From positions 2,344,245 through 2,408,244 of the forward strand of contig NW_017802491.1 in the NCBI RefSeq assembly GCF_001625305.1: 64,000 nt of DNA, read 5' to 3'. The notes beneath the pieces are model-generated. The model saw only the letters and a list, made by a program, of their open reading frames with translations. It made no database searches and was not told where the DNA came from. Below, in pieces: positions 1-12,800 of this stretch; the first letter of the stretch is position 1; every line of letters starts with the position of its first letter. The translations under genes and the position numbers were made by a program. This DNA comes from Branchiostoma belcheri (lineage: Eukaryota > Chordata > Leptocardii > Amphioxiformes > Branchiostomatidae).

Positions 1-3000
1 TCATTAAATGAGTGTGGCTTCAAGACGAACCATATAAATCTTAAGATGCTGTGACAGACCAGACGGGTCCTTAGTAGATGTTCGTCCGGTGAAGACAAGT
101 GGAGGATCCCTGTTCGCCGTCAGCCCAGATGCACCTGTCGTCTATGAAAGACCACGGTGTTTATACAGTTTATACTTTATAAGTTTCTACCACATGTATT
201 TATACATATACATGTTATATGTACATGTATAGCTATTTCACTCCTTATTATACACCTAAGTGCATAAAATGTAACAAGAGGCAGTCTGATAGATGCCGTA
301 GACGTAGGATTGTCTAAAGCATGTCGGTTAACGTTAGGAACCCCCGCCATTAGCATGCTTGAGTGCCCGCTGCACCGTGGCCTTTCTCCGCCAAGGTTAG
401 AGCCTGTGTTTGCACAACTGCCTCCAGTTATCTGCTTAGGATTATCCCGTTCTAGATGTCCGTGTCGTTCATTTGGCCCGTGATGGGAGACGGGGATTAC
501 CTGGCTGTTTTCTGTGTTGGCAGGCGCACCCGTGCAAGCCGTACAGTATGGATATGCTTCTTATCAAGCAGATTCTAGTAGTAATCGACACCTTACTTAA
601 TTAAAATGACGTACACAACATGTGATAAACGTGCGAAACGTCTGTAGAGATCACATATGTACCATACAAACTTCAGACACTCCTAAACCTGCACTTTGAC
701 TTAAAAACAAACAACGACTGATCACGAAATGGTATTGATGTTGTAGACTTGATGTTATGGTCCTCAGCCCTCCTTAAGCCATGGTCACACTCTCAGGTAT
801 AAAGGTATTAAACATCACCTTGTAATCCTATTAAGACTCCACAAGGTGCGAATGTCAGGCCAGAAGACCGCGGCAGGATCATGTCAATGACATTTGATAA
901 GTGATTAAAAGTTTAAGTCTATTTGCGGTGCGCTAAAGCCACCCAGGTGGCGTTACCTTGGCTGCCCCCACTTCCTCGCTAACGGGTTTGTTGCCCCTCC
1001 GAGGGGAGAGAGTCAACGTTGTGGTAACCCCGGGTTTGGATCGCCAGGGACCCAAACTGAGCTGTACATTAGGTCAGACCGGTGCTGGAGATGTAAACAG
1101 TACAAAGTATGCTGCAAACTTGACAAAGGCAAGACAGGGCCAGACGTCCAGACGGGGGGAGCCCGACCTGCTACCGGCGGGCTGAGCTACGCGATGAGTT
1201 AATTTTATCGGATTTTATCGGAGTATTTGTGACAACTGTATCACGATCGGATCTTTATCAATCCAAAATTGGTTCAGAAAATCAAATCTTCAGTATGCGA
1301 AAATGTTACCAGTTATCAAGTTTGTAAGGTACTCGCATATGGAGCAAGTGCAGGCTAAAGTTCACCCTCGCCTTAGTAGCCTGTCTGACATTGTAGGTTG
1401 ACTGTGTGTCTTTGCCTTGCCCCGTGAGTTTGGACTGTTCCGGTACGCTGTGTTGGTGTGTACTCTAGACGGCTCCTTCAACAACAGAGGCGGCGGCGCG
1501 AGGGCGCGGGGCACTGACCCACTTCCGGTGCAGTGCTTTGGTCAAGGTCAAGGAACGCACGCGCCGTTAGTGATACGTGTACAGGACAAACCATGGAGCC
1601 CCCTTTTTTGTCCAATGTAATTTCAGAGCGGCAAGACCAAAACAAAAGATTCTGCATGAGAAAATTTTGTCTGATATTGACATTTACTGCCATTTCTAAT
1701 TAATCCCACTCTCGTCATCATTTTATACTTTAAGCGTTTGAAAGTAAGCTATGTGAGGCGTCTCTTTATGTTTTGGGGGTACCACCAATAAATAGCTAGA
1801 ACCAGCCTACAAAGACATATTTTCCTTCGTGGACATCGCATGTTTACCTTATAACAGATCTAGCTAGATGGGTGCGGTGACGATGATGAGGTAATAGGGT
1901 AGGAGGGAAACAGCAAAACGTTATGAAAAAGCCTTGAAGGTTTCAACTTTTCCCAACTACCCGTCCTCTTCAAACATGTCAACACGACCAGTCCAGACGG
2001 AAAAGCCAGCTAGTCATTATGGAGTCAAGTTCAGAAAGACCATAGTGCACATGATGCTTACACATCTGATCACGTGGATACAAAAATAACAGAAACAGTC
2101 CGGGGTGGTTTTAATTTCTTTGTTTTTTCATTATATCAAACCAGAATAAACACAGGGCAAGCCGACCACGTAGACGATCGGTAAGCTTCAAGCAGATGTT
2201 GGGAGAGAACATTGTCTGGCGGAGTGTCAATAAATTCTGGAGTGAGGATGGGAATTTTTTGTTAGTTGGCATGGCCTTCCCCGATCTTTTTCAATCACTG
2301 TGTCGTTTTTTTTTGTCAAGCACGTGCACCAGAAATGAACCAAGGGCGTTCCCCCCCAAACGCCTTACACCTGACAGTGTAATAAATGGTCCACTTAAGT
2401 GGAGGAGACGTTAACACAGAAGCCCCAGACAAGACCAAAAACTGAGCTCTACAAAGAAAACGTGGCGAGCCCGGTTTGTTTTCACGAACTTAACCTCCAG
2501 AAAGAGGTGGACGGAGTGATTATTTTTTCTTCGCAGTGAGCAAATATTAAAAACCACACTGTGTATGAAAGACACAACTTAGGCGGTTGCGACTTACATA
2601 AGCCCCAGTTTAGTTTAGAATTGATCTAAGGAGTTTAAATTTATCTTTAAATATCCCACGGGGTGTTCGGAAATAAAAGGCGGCCAATTTATGTATCGAC
2701 GTAAGTTATTGGCCATTTGCTGTCAGTTAGACAAGTTCATTATTTCTAACGGTAGTAAACACTTCACCACTTCCAGACCAAAATAACCAGAAGCGTGTTT
2801 GACTTGAGACAAGCTAATGCCTGTTTTGTTTTTGAAAAACAGACTCTGACAGGTTGTGAAATTTGCTTAACGTGACATTATATGTAGATGTTCAGTGTGG
2901 ATTGGCACGTAGGCAGACACATGTGACGTCATTGTTACAGCCCTTTCAAGTTTCCGAACTTGCAACTGGAGATTCTATGACCTGACGGCCATCTCCGCTG

Positions 3001-6000
3001 ACCAATGATAATTCTAGATCCCAGTCTCCAGGCCATTTTCTACTATTAATCAGCCTGCAAAAAGGAGTCTGGTCGAGACTAGGAGGGTGGTACTAGATGG
3101 AAATCAATATCATGTACATAAATACCAAGCAGATATGAGTAGGGCAGATCGTAAAAGTTGCTTTTGGGAGAGTTGCCTCAGAAAAACGACCTGCACTATG
3201 CCCTATGCCACACAATAGGGGATATCAGGGATGAATCGAATCATTAACTCTGAAAAAAGTGCTATTTGTATATTCATATCAAATATCAACAAAGCCTTGC
3301 GTGTTCATTTTCCGGAGATAATAGACGTTTTACCAAATGCACGATTTTGGAACTTCCTAGTCCTTTTAATCTGTCACATAGCCGGTCACGATAAAACTGT
3401 AACGGAGTGTTATAAGTCATAACGGTATGGATCCCATGCCAGGCTAGTGTTCAGCATGTGACCGTTGCAGCCAGCATGGAACCTGCTGTCCTATGTGGAG
3501 ACGTGGGTGGCTGGGGATGATTAGTATGGAAAGAATCCAATCAAAACAAATGCTACAAAATCCTAAGAAAACAATTTACACAAGACCCCACCGACCAGTA
3601 CGGTACAGTCAATAAGGAAGTCGTCCCCATGTCGCTATCATAGGTGGATTACCGTTAGCTTTGTTTGCAATGTATGGGGTAAAGTTTACAGAATCGGGAT
3701 ATCAGGATTTTCGTAAAAAAAATGTGAAGTGTGGGAAAGTGTCTCAAAAGCGTTTAGTATAAATACTGACGTCCGTATCGAGGTGCGCCTTCAAGGCACG
3801 CATGATACAATCCACTCCAATGGGAATTCGTATACATGTATGTCATCTGCTCGGTGGGTAATTTCCGCCCAGGGCTGCCGATTGACATAGATAAAGGAAG
3901 GAGGAGGAAGACATAACAACAACAGCAAACCTTTCTGAGTTTCTCTACAACAGATGGGATATTAGCCTTCGAATGAACAGGATTCATTTCGCAAGAGAAA
4001 TGTATGCAGTGATTTGAATGTTTTCAGTAGAGGTTTAATACCCACCAAAATCAGCTTGACAGTATGAAAGAACCAAACTAAAAAGAGCTTGTAAATCTGG
4101 CAGATCTACACCTTGAACTTCCGGCCGCGACATTTACAGTTTACGTCTCATTCCGTGGAAGTCGTCTCGGGAAGGACCCCGGTAAATCCACGGGTCACCA
4201 CTCCGGCTGACGCCCTGTCGACACTTTTGTTGTGAGGCCAAGTTTACACGTTCGGTAACAACGGCGAATATCCGGCGTGAAATCAGATTTATTTTCGTAA
4301 CAATGACGTTATTACGACCAATTGTTCATGTTTAGGTATATAACATCATCCAAAGGCCAGACATTATATTGTAGATTTATCGGGTTTTTAATATACTCAT
4401 ACTCGTAACTGTAGTAGTACATGTAGTAGCTCAGGCGTCATATGAAAAGTTCACGTTTAGTTTATGACAATAGGCCCTCCTCAGTAGCCTCGTTGCGTTC
4501 ATCAAAAATATTCGTTGCAATTTAACTTTTATCATCCTCATCCTCAGTCACTGATTGCAAAGCACCTGTGACATTTAGGGGAAGGTAGTAAAAGGGCGTC
4601 TGAGACTTTTCTCTAGGAATGCCATATCCCGCCTGTACTGGATACAAAGAGAACAGGTCGCAGACATTCCGATAAACCAAACACATATCACATCTACACT
4701 TCTCTCTCAATTACAAAAGAGGAGACTTGAAGGACCGCAGACCTAGGCGGGAAGATTTGCAGCCTTGTCCCCGCCGTGTGTGGTCCAGGTACCGACGACA
4801 AATTTTATAGGTCCTCGAGCATGAAGTGGGCGATCTTTTCACCTTAGGACCGTGCCACTTCACAAACAACTCGGACAAAGGGACAGATAAATTGAGATGA
4901 ATGACGCACCGAATCAAATATTTCCTATTGTAACGTTATAGGTGTACGCACGTCAACCTGACAGGTGATCAAATGTTTCCTGTCGCCGCAATGCCTATTT
5001 TTGGCGGGATTGACTTACACTGGCGTACCTCAAAGTGGTTTGGCCCAGTCCGTCCACTCGCGGATAAATTAATTAGGACTATCGTACACGCTAAGCCTTG
5101 TTGAGATTAGAAGGCCCGTAACGACATGGCAGATGTCCAGCTTCAAGGGTATGCCAGAGATTTCGGAAGTGGAAACAACCGTATAGTTTTCCTGATGTTG
5201 ATGATCGGTATCTAAATTGATAGATTACTGTTTTCAGAAGGAAGGCTCAGAATGTTGGCGTCGTGTGGAGAAAATCCTGCTCAAAGAAAGAAACACAAAT
5301 CGCAGGACACGACTTGACGTAATTGTTTGTGTAGGTGGTTGTGACTACCCAAACTGCCAGCCAAGCGCTTAATGACTTTCAATGTCTTGAATGTACAACG
5401 TGATGTGTCATAATAATTCGGAAATGTTTTACACTGGCTTTGTAAAATTTAACCCTGTGTATAATTCTATAGGGCAATCATCAGGCAGAGCTTGGAAGGA
5501 CCAAGGAGCTTCTTGGAAGGACTTATCTTTTAATTTGTGAAAGTCGTCTTTCCGAAAAACAGGGACTGGAATCGGGCCGGGAAGGTCATCACGGAAAACG
5601 TTGTATGTAGCAAAAATAATGATATGTGTAGAGCAAAAAGAAAGAAACGCAGAAAAGACAATGACAGAGATATGGTTTAGACTTTGGCAGAGTGCTGTAC
5701 TTGACCAAAAGTGCCCTCCGATCATACAATGTAGCGTACTTCGGACAGATTCTGTCCGGTCGTATCTGTTTGAGAACGGAGAGAAGCAAATGAGGACGAG
5801 ACCACCTGCTTGATCCACAGCCATGTAAACATCATTGCGGGATGTTTAGTTGTTTACAAGTATCCAGCACCTGTCAGCTTACGTACGGGCGGGTCAATCC
5901 ACAGGCACTTCACTCTGGCCGTTCCCTCCGGATCACGACTCCTCGCACGCCGGGATCGCGCACAAGTGTTTGGAAATCCCTCACCTGTGTCCAGATCCTC

Positions 6001-6500
6001 GAACTAAGTCCCGTGAAATTAAAGATGCTAAAGATGGATCAAGTGCTTTTCGCGCTTTCACTGAGGAGGGTTACGTTCGTGCCTTTACCCTCATGATGGT
6101 ACCGGAGTCTACATTTCTCTCAGTTTGAGTGGTTTCTTTCTTCAATGTCACCAACACCAAAAGGCAAAACGCGTGGGCGTTTTACTCTTCTTTACGATTC
6201 CGTTCGTAAGCAGAAACATGTACGTGTTAATTTCTAGGAAAACAATGCACCTGTTTCCGTGGATGCAGTACCACACACCACTTCGGTATCCGCCACCTGA
6301 GAGCCAGAGGAGAACTCGGGCCACCCACTCAGTACAAACACGGGAAACCAGCGTTTGATGTTTGTTGGTGACACGGCGATATTTGCCAACATCTTTCCGC
6401 ATTAGTATTACGTTCGCTGTTTTACCTTTGGAAATGCGCGATGACATACGATATGTAAGTCCTGCTTGAAAGTCCGATGTCCAGAAAAATGTCTATTGTT
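1..6500. other. CpG-rich stretch, no gene recognised
   Basis: CpG is frequent here: I count 51 in 4081-5040. All reading frames are short and none resembles a known protein. A few donor-like sites occur (GATCG/GTAAGC near 2181) without convincing acceptors. Small palindromes occur at 938-951 and 5742-5758. The base pattern fits unmethylated intergenic or promoter DNA; no core promoter can be assigned. Confidence 0.6.
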
Positions 6501-6812
6501 TGTTTTTATCTCAAAACATTGAACGGCACATTGAATATCAATTGGATTCATTTAAAAGTTAAGTTCCCCAATAATGCCATTGCCTGTGTTTTGAATACAT
6601 CGTTGTCTCATAAGTGATACCGATGCAAGCTACTTTACAATAGGTTGAGAAGTAGCTAAAGTATCTTAACCTTTTTTTTTCATTTCAAAAGGTATTTTTC
6701 CAGGTTGGGGCTCTTATTAATGATTGCATTTCTTATATTACATTGTAAATTTCCTTTCTTGACAACGGCTCTACATTGCATTCATTCAGTTCCCACATGC
6801 ACAGACTGACTG

Positions 6813-6881
6813 ATGAGGCCCTGGTGTTGGTTGCTAGGCGTGGCCGCGAGCGTGGCAACAGGGAAGAGCTCTGCTGATGAC
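6813..6881 (+). CDS. Candidate first coding exon with signal-peptide-like sequence
   Basis: ATG at 6813 opens 23 codons beginning MRPWCWLLGVAASVATG: one early arginine, then a hydrophobic stretch with small residues, as in secretory signal peptides. The frame meets a good splice donor, GAC/GTAAGA, after 6881 in phase 0. A TCAGTT initiator-like site lies near 6786, about 26 bases before the ATG. The position coincides with the switch from CpG-rich to CpG-poor DNA, as expected for a promoter-proximal exon. I could not find a convincing second coding exon, so this may be chance. No function is assigned. Confidence 0.2.
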
Positions 6882-6899
6882 GTAAGATTCCCGACCACC

Positions 6900-9800
6900 A
6901 TGCCTCTCCTCCAAAGTTACAGGATCTTACAGCTGACGGACTCTTCGCTGTCTTGTCTGTGGCTTCAAAGTGGGTGCAGAAATGTAACGTTTCGTTGTTT
7001 TATAAGACGTTAGAAGGCTCAAGTGCCTCCCATTCTCGGCGTTAGGACAGCTCCTGAATGAAACCACCACAGCATCTTTTCTAACGGTGCCATGAGTATC
7101 CAAGTTTGGGGATGGGGGTGGGGGGCGGTCCAGAAAACCGTTTTTAAGTTTTGCCAAGTCCCCTATACCATACATTGCTTTTATGTGTGATAGTTGGCCG
7201 ACTTTTCTGTAACTTATATTTCAAACTGCGATATATAGTTGTAAGCAGGTTAGCTCTCATTTGTAAGTTACAGGGTTTCTGCCTGCTGCAAAGTTTGCCA
7301 AGGTTTGCCAACAATCTCCTCGTGGTTTCTGAGCTTTCTCCTTGGCTTTTCAGCCCCAGTACCAATATGGTTATTACAGACGTTAATATTTGCGCCCATT
7401 CACTCTTTAACTAGTGTATCCTGACAATTCCATAGCCCCAAGCCTACACACAAGAGTGTTGAAGTGTCCTGGGAGGAAACACCGTATCCCAACAAGGTCA
7501 AGGTGTTCCGCCTCATATCAACAAACATTCCAAATATGTTACAGGGGCAAATATTTCAGACTCAGATAGCAGAAGAGGCTTCATTATTCATACCAGGGAG
7601 TCACAAGTGAAATTTAGAGTTTTTTTTTTAGGAACAGTCCCTGAATTGGACATTTTTCTGAAGTCACTCTCCTAAGGATTTTAATTTAACTTTGTAGCTC
7701 TAACGTTATATATAATCATAAATGTATGCATTCCTACCTGCAATAAAGGAAGTAATATTTTCAGAACAAAACAATTTGTTTCTGTGCACGATATTGCTCT
7801 GCTATCCACATGTCAGGAGTTAACCTCATTGCTTTAACTTGCCTTTCCCCATAATCTTAAGAAAGGTAAGAAGAAGTCTTGAGTGCCATGATTATTAATG
7901 AGTGAGTCAGTAATGACCTGTGTTGACAGTGCCAGGCAGACCCTTGATGGAGACCCCAGACTCTGAAGTGTTTCAAACTGTCGACTCCTGGCAGCCAACA
8001 AACACACCGGAGCACAAGGGCCAAGTAATGGTAGGTAAAGTTTACATGGATTTGGGGCAGGGCAAACAAGGTGCTAATGAAGAATTTATACCTCTTCACT
8101 GGGTCAGGAATTCCATGTGTAACCTTTTCTGTTTTCAGCTACCTACAACTCTATCAACTTTTTCAGGTAGGAGAAGGTGTGGATTGGTACACTGACATTG
8201 TTTTCTTAATTACGTTTCCTTCTGACTGTGTGTGTAATCAAGGTGTAATCATAGCATGATGCTGAATGAAGTCATAGTGAAAGATGCAATGCCGACTTCC
8301 TATCTTAGCCAACCACAATGTTGTAGGCTAACCCAGTTCCTGCAAACTTTACAATCAGTAAATATTAATTTTGTGATAACGTGTTGTCAGAAGCTTTCAG
8401 CCGTGTGTAAGCGATAGCTCTTCCCGCTCAGGTGTTGCTGAAAAATGGCACACTTTTCCCTTCCCTCTTTCCTCACCGGAAGGCGTCAACCCAGCCGGAG
8501 ATGAAATGTACACTATCGAGTTCCCTCAAGCGTCGAGATTTTTTTGTTGTGCCCTCTGATAAAACAACCCATTTCCTTTGTGTACAAATCTGCTCAAGTG
8601 ATTAAAAACAATTCAAGACAACAAGCAAATGTTTACCGTCGTGGCCGGATTATACGTCATGTTTGGTCGCCCCCGTACCTTAGATAAACCAACGATATGC
8701 CAATCGAGGGTCGTGAGTGCGGCGACTTTTTTGGTGATGTGGTGGATAAGATTAATGTGGACTGTCCAGCCATGTGTGGACATGAATGGGACGTTATCTG
8801 TGTGGGTTGACTGTAGAGCTGGCAGTGCGCCAGTGTTTGCCTTGTGTCCCAGGTGATGATACTTCACCTTGACAGGTGTGATTGGCCTTTACACATGATA
8901 TTTGTGTTTTCCCTTTGATATTATGGTAACTAGGGAGGGTTTGTCTTCATGAATAAACCAGACAGGAATACAGAGTTATGGGTCTTACTACAAATGGCAC
9001 GATTAAAGCTGACAGGAAAATTCAGTAGCATGGTAAAATTGACAGAAAAAGCAGAAAAAAAGGAAAAAATCGTGAACAGACAGGTGATGTTGTAAAAAGT
9101 ACACAATCCTCTTGTCTATATCTTATAGACCATGCTACACCTAACCTATCTTTTGGCAAAAACTGTGAAAGTTTATGTTGATATATGAAGTCATCAGCCA
9201 GGTGTCACCCATATCTACATACCAAGGCAGGAACAGAAATCCATAGCAGACACACAAAAAAGTATGTTTGTTGTCGTCTTTGTTTTATATTGTGTCCAGC
9301 GGTGAAGTGTGTTTAGAACACTTCAGATAAAAATGTTATCAGTTGCCATGTAAATATTATATAACAACATTGATGCCTTCCCCTGGATACACTACTATGT
9401 ACATATGTCGTTGGTTGGTGCCGTTATCTTCTTGTGTTATCAGTACATTTGGGACCTGTCCAACACTGTTGGTGTACTCTATTTCACCTCCCTTGTGACC
9501 AAAACACAGTCGACCGCATCAGGACAGGAACTGTTTAAGTGTCCATGTAAGGCAAAGCTGACCTTGACAATACAAAAATCAGTTTTTAGATAACAGAAGT
9601 CTTCAAGACACTTCAAGAAAACTGTGCTGATTTTGTATTTGTAAAACTGTTTTTGCCTGTTATCCTGTCAGATTTCACAGAATCATTCTCAGTCATTTTT
9701 TATGCCTGGTTGTACGTAGACATTCTTCTGTCAGAGGACTGACTCTATGTATGAAACATTGATGTCTTTTATTTGATCACTGATCATAAAGCCATCATAC

Positions 9801-12800
9801 TTATCATATTCACAGCATCTAGTCAATAAAACCCTCAAGAGACATAGTTCTAAACCAGAAACAGAACATGGACTTGCAATTGCCCAAACAAACCCAGTGG
9901 ATTTTGCCCTCGTGTGAAAGGGACAATGTACGACAATCACATTTGAACTACCAAAGATCATGGCCATGTTGACCAACATTATCTCTGACCAATCACATTG
10001 GCAGAGGCAAGATAACCCCAGGTAGTGGTGCCATGTAGTTAGCCCATCTCCCATTGGTCAATTCTTTACCAATTCCTCCCTCTCCATGATGCTTCTCTTT
10101 GTGATCTTTTGTGGATGAATGGATAATAAAACAATGAGAAGTACTTATGAAAGGTAGTACCATTGTAGAACAGTTGGCATTATGCCAGAGCAGTGTTTAC
10201 AGAGTGGCAGAGTGCTGCCAGCTTTTATCACGTTCCATCAGTTATTAATCAGTCTGTATGATATGTATGAAACAAAGGAAGGAAACGTTGCCGACTGAAG
10301 GTTGTCGGGATATGTAATATCTCTGTTTGGCCGGTGTCCCTCTGCGATTGGTGCGCTGAAGAATAATTTCCCCACATCAGTGTGTGGAGCACGGAGCATC
10401 CGTCAAAGTTGACAGGTGGCACACAAGCAGCAAGATTTCATCATACTATCATAGGCAAGTAAAACAGGAGTGGCACTATCGTGGGTAAATATTGGACCTC
10501 TGTGGCCGGGATTAGCCTAATGTTGTAACAGTTTCTGACTCACACTGGAGTAACAGAACACAGAATGACAGTGACCTATAAGTTTTACCCTTGTCTGTAG
10601 ATACTCAACTTTGTTGTTATGATTTATGACAATTGTTCCTGAAGCACTAAGGACAACACCCAAAACACGGAATACTAGTAAAACATTTACAGTCTGAGTC
10701 ATACAGAACAGCACCTTGTATGAAAAAGGAGGGTCCACGCAAGAAAATATAAGTATACGGGTGGTCCCTGAAAGATTTTTTTCTCGGAAGCTTCCTTGTG
10801 TAGGTAAACCTCACTTGTCTCTTTAACCTGCTCACTTGTGGGTGGGACTTGAGGGGTTGTCATTCAGGTGTGTCTGATATATTGAAATGACATTCCTGAC
10901 TTGCAAATGTTGCTATATCAAGTGCCATGGAAGGGCAGCTGTGGGAAGGTCACGCACGATAATGTTTCAGCCACGAATTCCCAGAAATACATGAGCCATT
11001 TCTGACAAGCCACCCTCTGACCCGGGGTGGTGTTGTTAAACTTTTGTTCAATGGTGTGTACATAACATACTAGTAAATGGTTCTGAATTGCACACATTTC
11101 AGTGACTATATAATTTGATTTAGTACATATATCTTGTTTTGTAAAGAAGTATTTTGTCCTTGATTACATGTTTGTTGAAATATGTTTTGCAATAGAACAA
11201 TAGCAGATAGAGCTCGTGTATTCTCACACCTGTTGATGTTATTTGTCTGATATTTATTCTTGCATGCCATATTCCATCGCCTGAGGGGGTAACAGATTTT
11301 TCTCTCCAAGGCTAACATGTTGTCTTTGTGTGCCCATTGTCTGCCACACGAGCTGATGCTCTGGTATCCTTTGTGTTGATAATCTTGTCAGTAGCTCCGG
11401 GCCATTTCCTATTGATGTTTTCATCTGCCAGGTTGATCTATGCACTCTTACCAACTCCTGTAGGGCTGGGAGCAACCATGGATCTCAGAGGAGGGACAGG
11501 TCAGGTGGGAAGGGAGCATGGCTTGTGTAATATTTCGTGTAAAAGTGAACATGCTGACCTCTGAAGGATATTCAATAACACTAGTTGGTAATACATTTTG
11601 TATTATGGTAAAATACTTGAATGCTTATTAGTTTATATCCCATAACAAGTTGTAAAGAAAGTTAGCAGGCCATATTGCCAATATGGCCAAGATGTTTTAC
11701 CTGACTGGTAGTAGTTCTGTAAAATTGGAAGAGTCCATGTTGCATTCTGTTTAGTAATATTTTACATGTACAAATGTATAGTAAATAGAGCATGTTGTGC
11801 AGAAATTTGAGTAGTGCCTGTACCATGATTGCAGAGTACCCCCTGTGTAGTATAATGGTACATCCCGCCCAAGGTTCCTCAGGTCGTGGAGTCGTGGCCC
11901 TTTGGCTGGCGGGGAAACAGAAGAACAAAGGCTGCGGAAGCAATAATCTACGCCAATTAACGCTCGCTCCACTGCACCTGTCAGAATCTCTCCTCTAATC
12001 ACAAAATTTGCATGAAATCAGAAAAGATGAGCCAAACCTTATAATTTTTTTGATAATTGTGGGATGTCAGTGAAAGAATTTTACGCCAATTGTGCAGGGG
12101 TGTGGTGTAGAATCTAGGATAAGGTGTCACTTTGCACAATAAATATAAAGCTCCATGTAAATGCATATTCACCACCTGCATCTTAAAATGATCACTGATA
12201 TGAACAGTTATGCCAAGAATGTTTTAATAGAAGGGTCAAACACAAAAGAGCAAGCAGTCAATTTCATACCCAACATGCATGCCAGAAATATTTGAATTCA
12301 GCAGTCGGGTGGAAAAGTATGGGCTAATCTTCCTAAGATGAAGGAATGCAGTTCTTACGAGAGGTGTGCCCTTTTGGAGTATGTACCTGTATTAAGTGAT
12401 TACTGTGATGATTGTAGTCAAGACTTTGAGAATCATCATGCCCTGTTATTAGCAGAACCTTTGGATTAAAAAAGAAAAACCTCACAAATCTCTACAGTAT
12501 TGAAGTTTGTCAAAGTGTCAAAGAATATGTTATAAACAGCAGAATCCTTTTTGCAAAATCATTAAATCTGCAATGATGTGATAAAAATCCCTGTGGTTAC
12601 ATTGCTGGTTTCTGAACCTAATGTTTGACACAATGTGTCATACAATAATTTACTTGACTTCTCTGAGAAATAGACAACAGGTTTGTTTCCTTTCCCCCTG
12701 TTTAATCCAGAACAATATTGACTGTCCCAGTCCAACCATTACATGAGGCAGGGGAATGGTGAAATAATTGATGTTAAATGTTGACTGTTACTTTCTGTCG

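Noticed and set aside
11830..11900. tRNA-like GTAGTATAATGGTA stretch
   Set aside because: It resembles an A box, but no B box (GGTTCGANNCC) follows at a fitting distance and no cloverleaf can be drawn.
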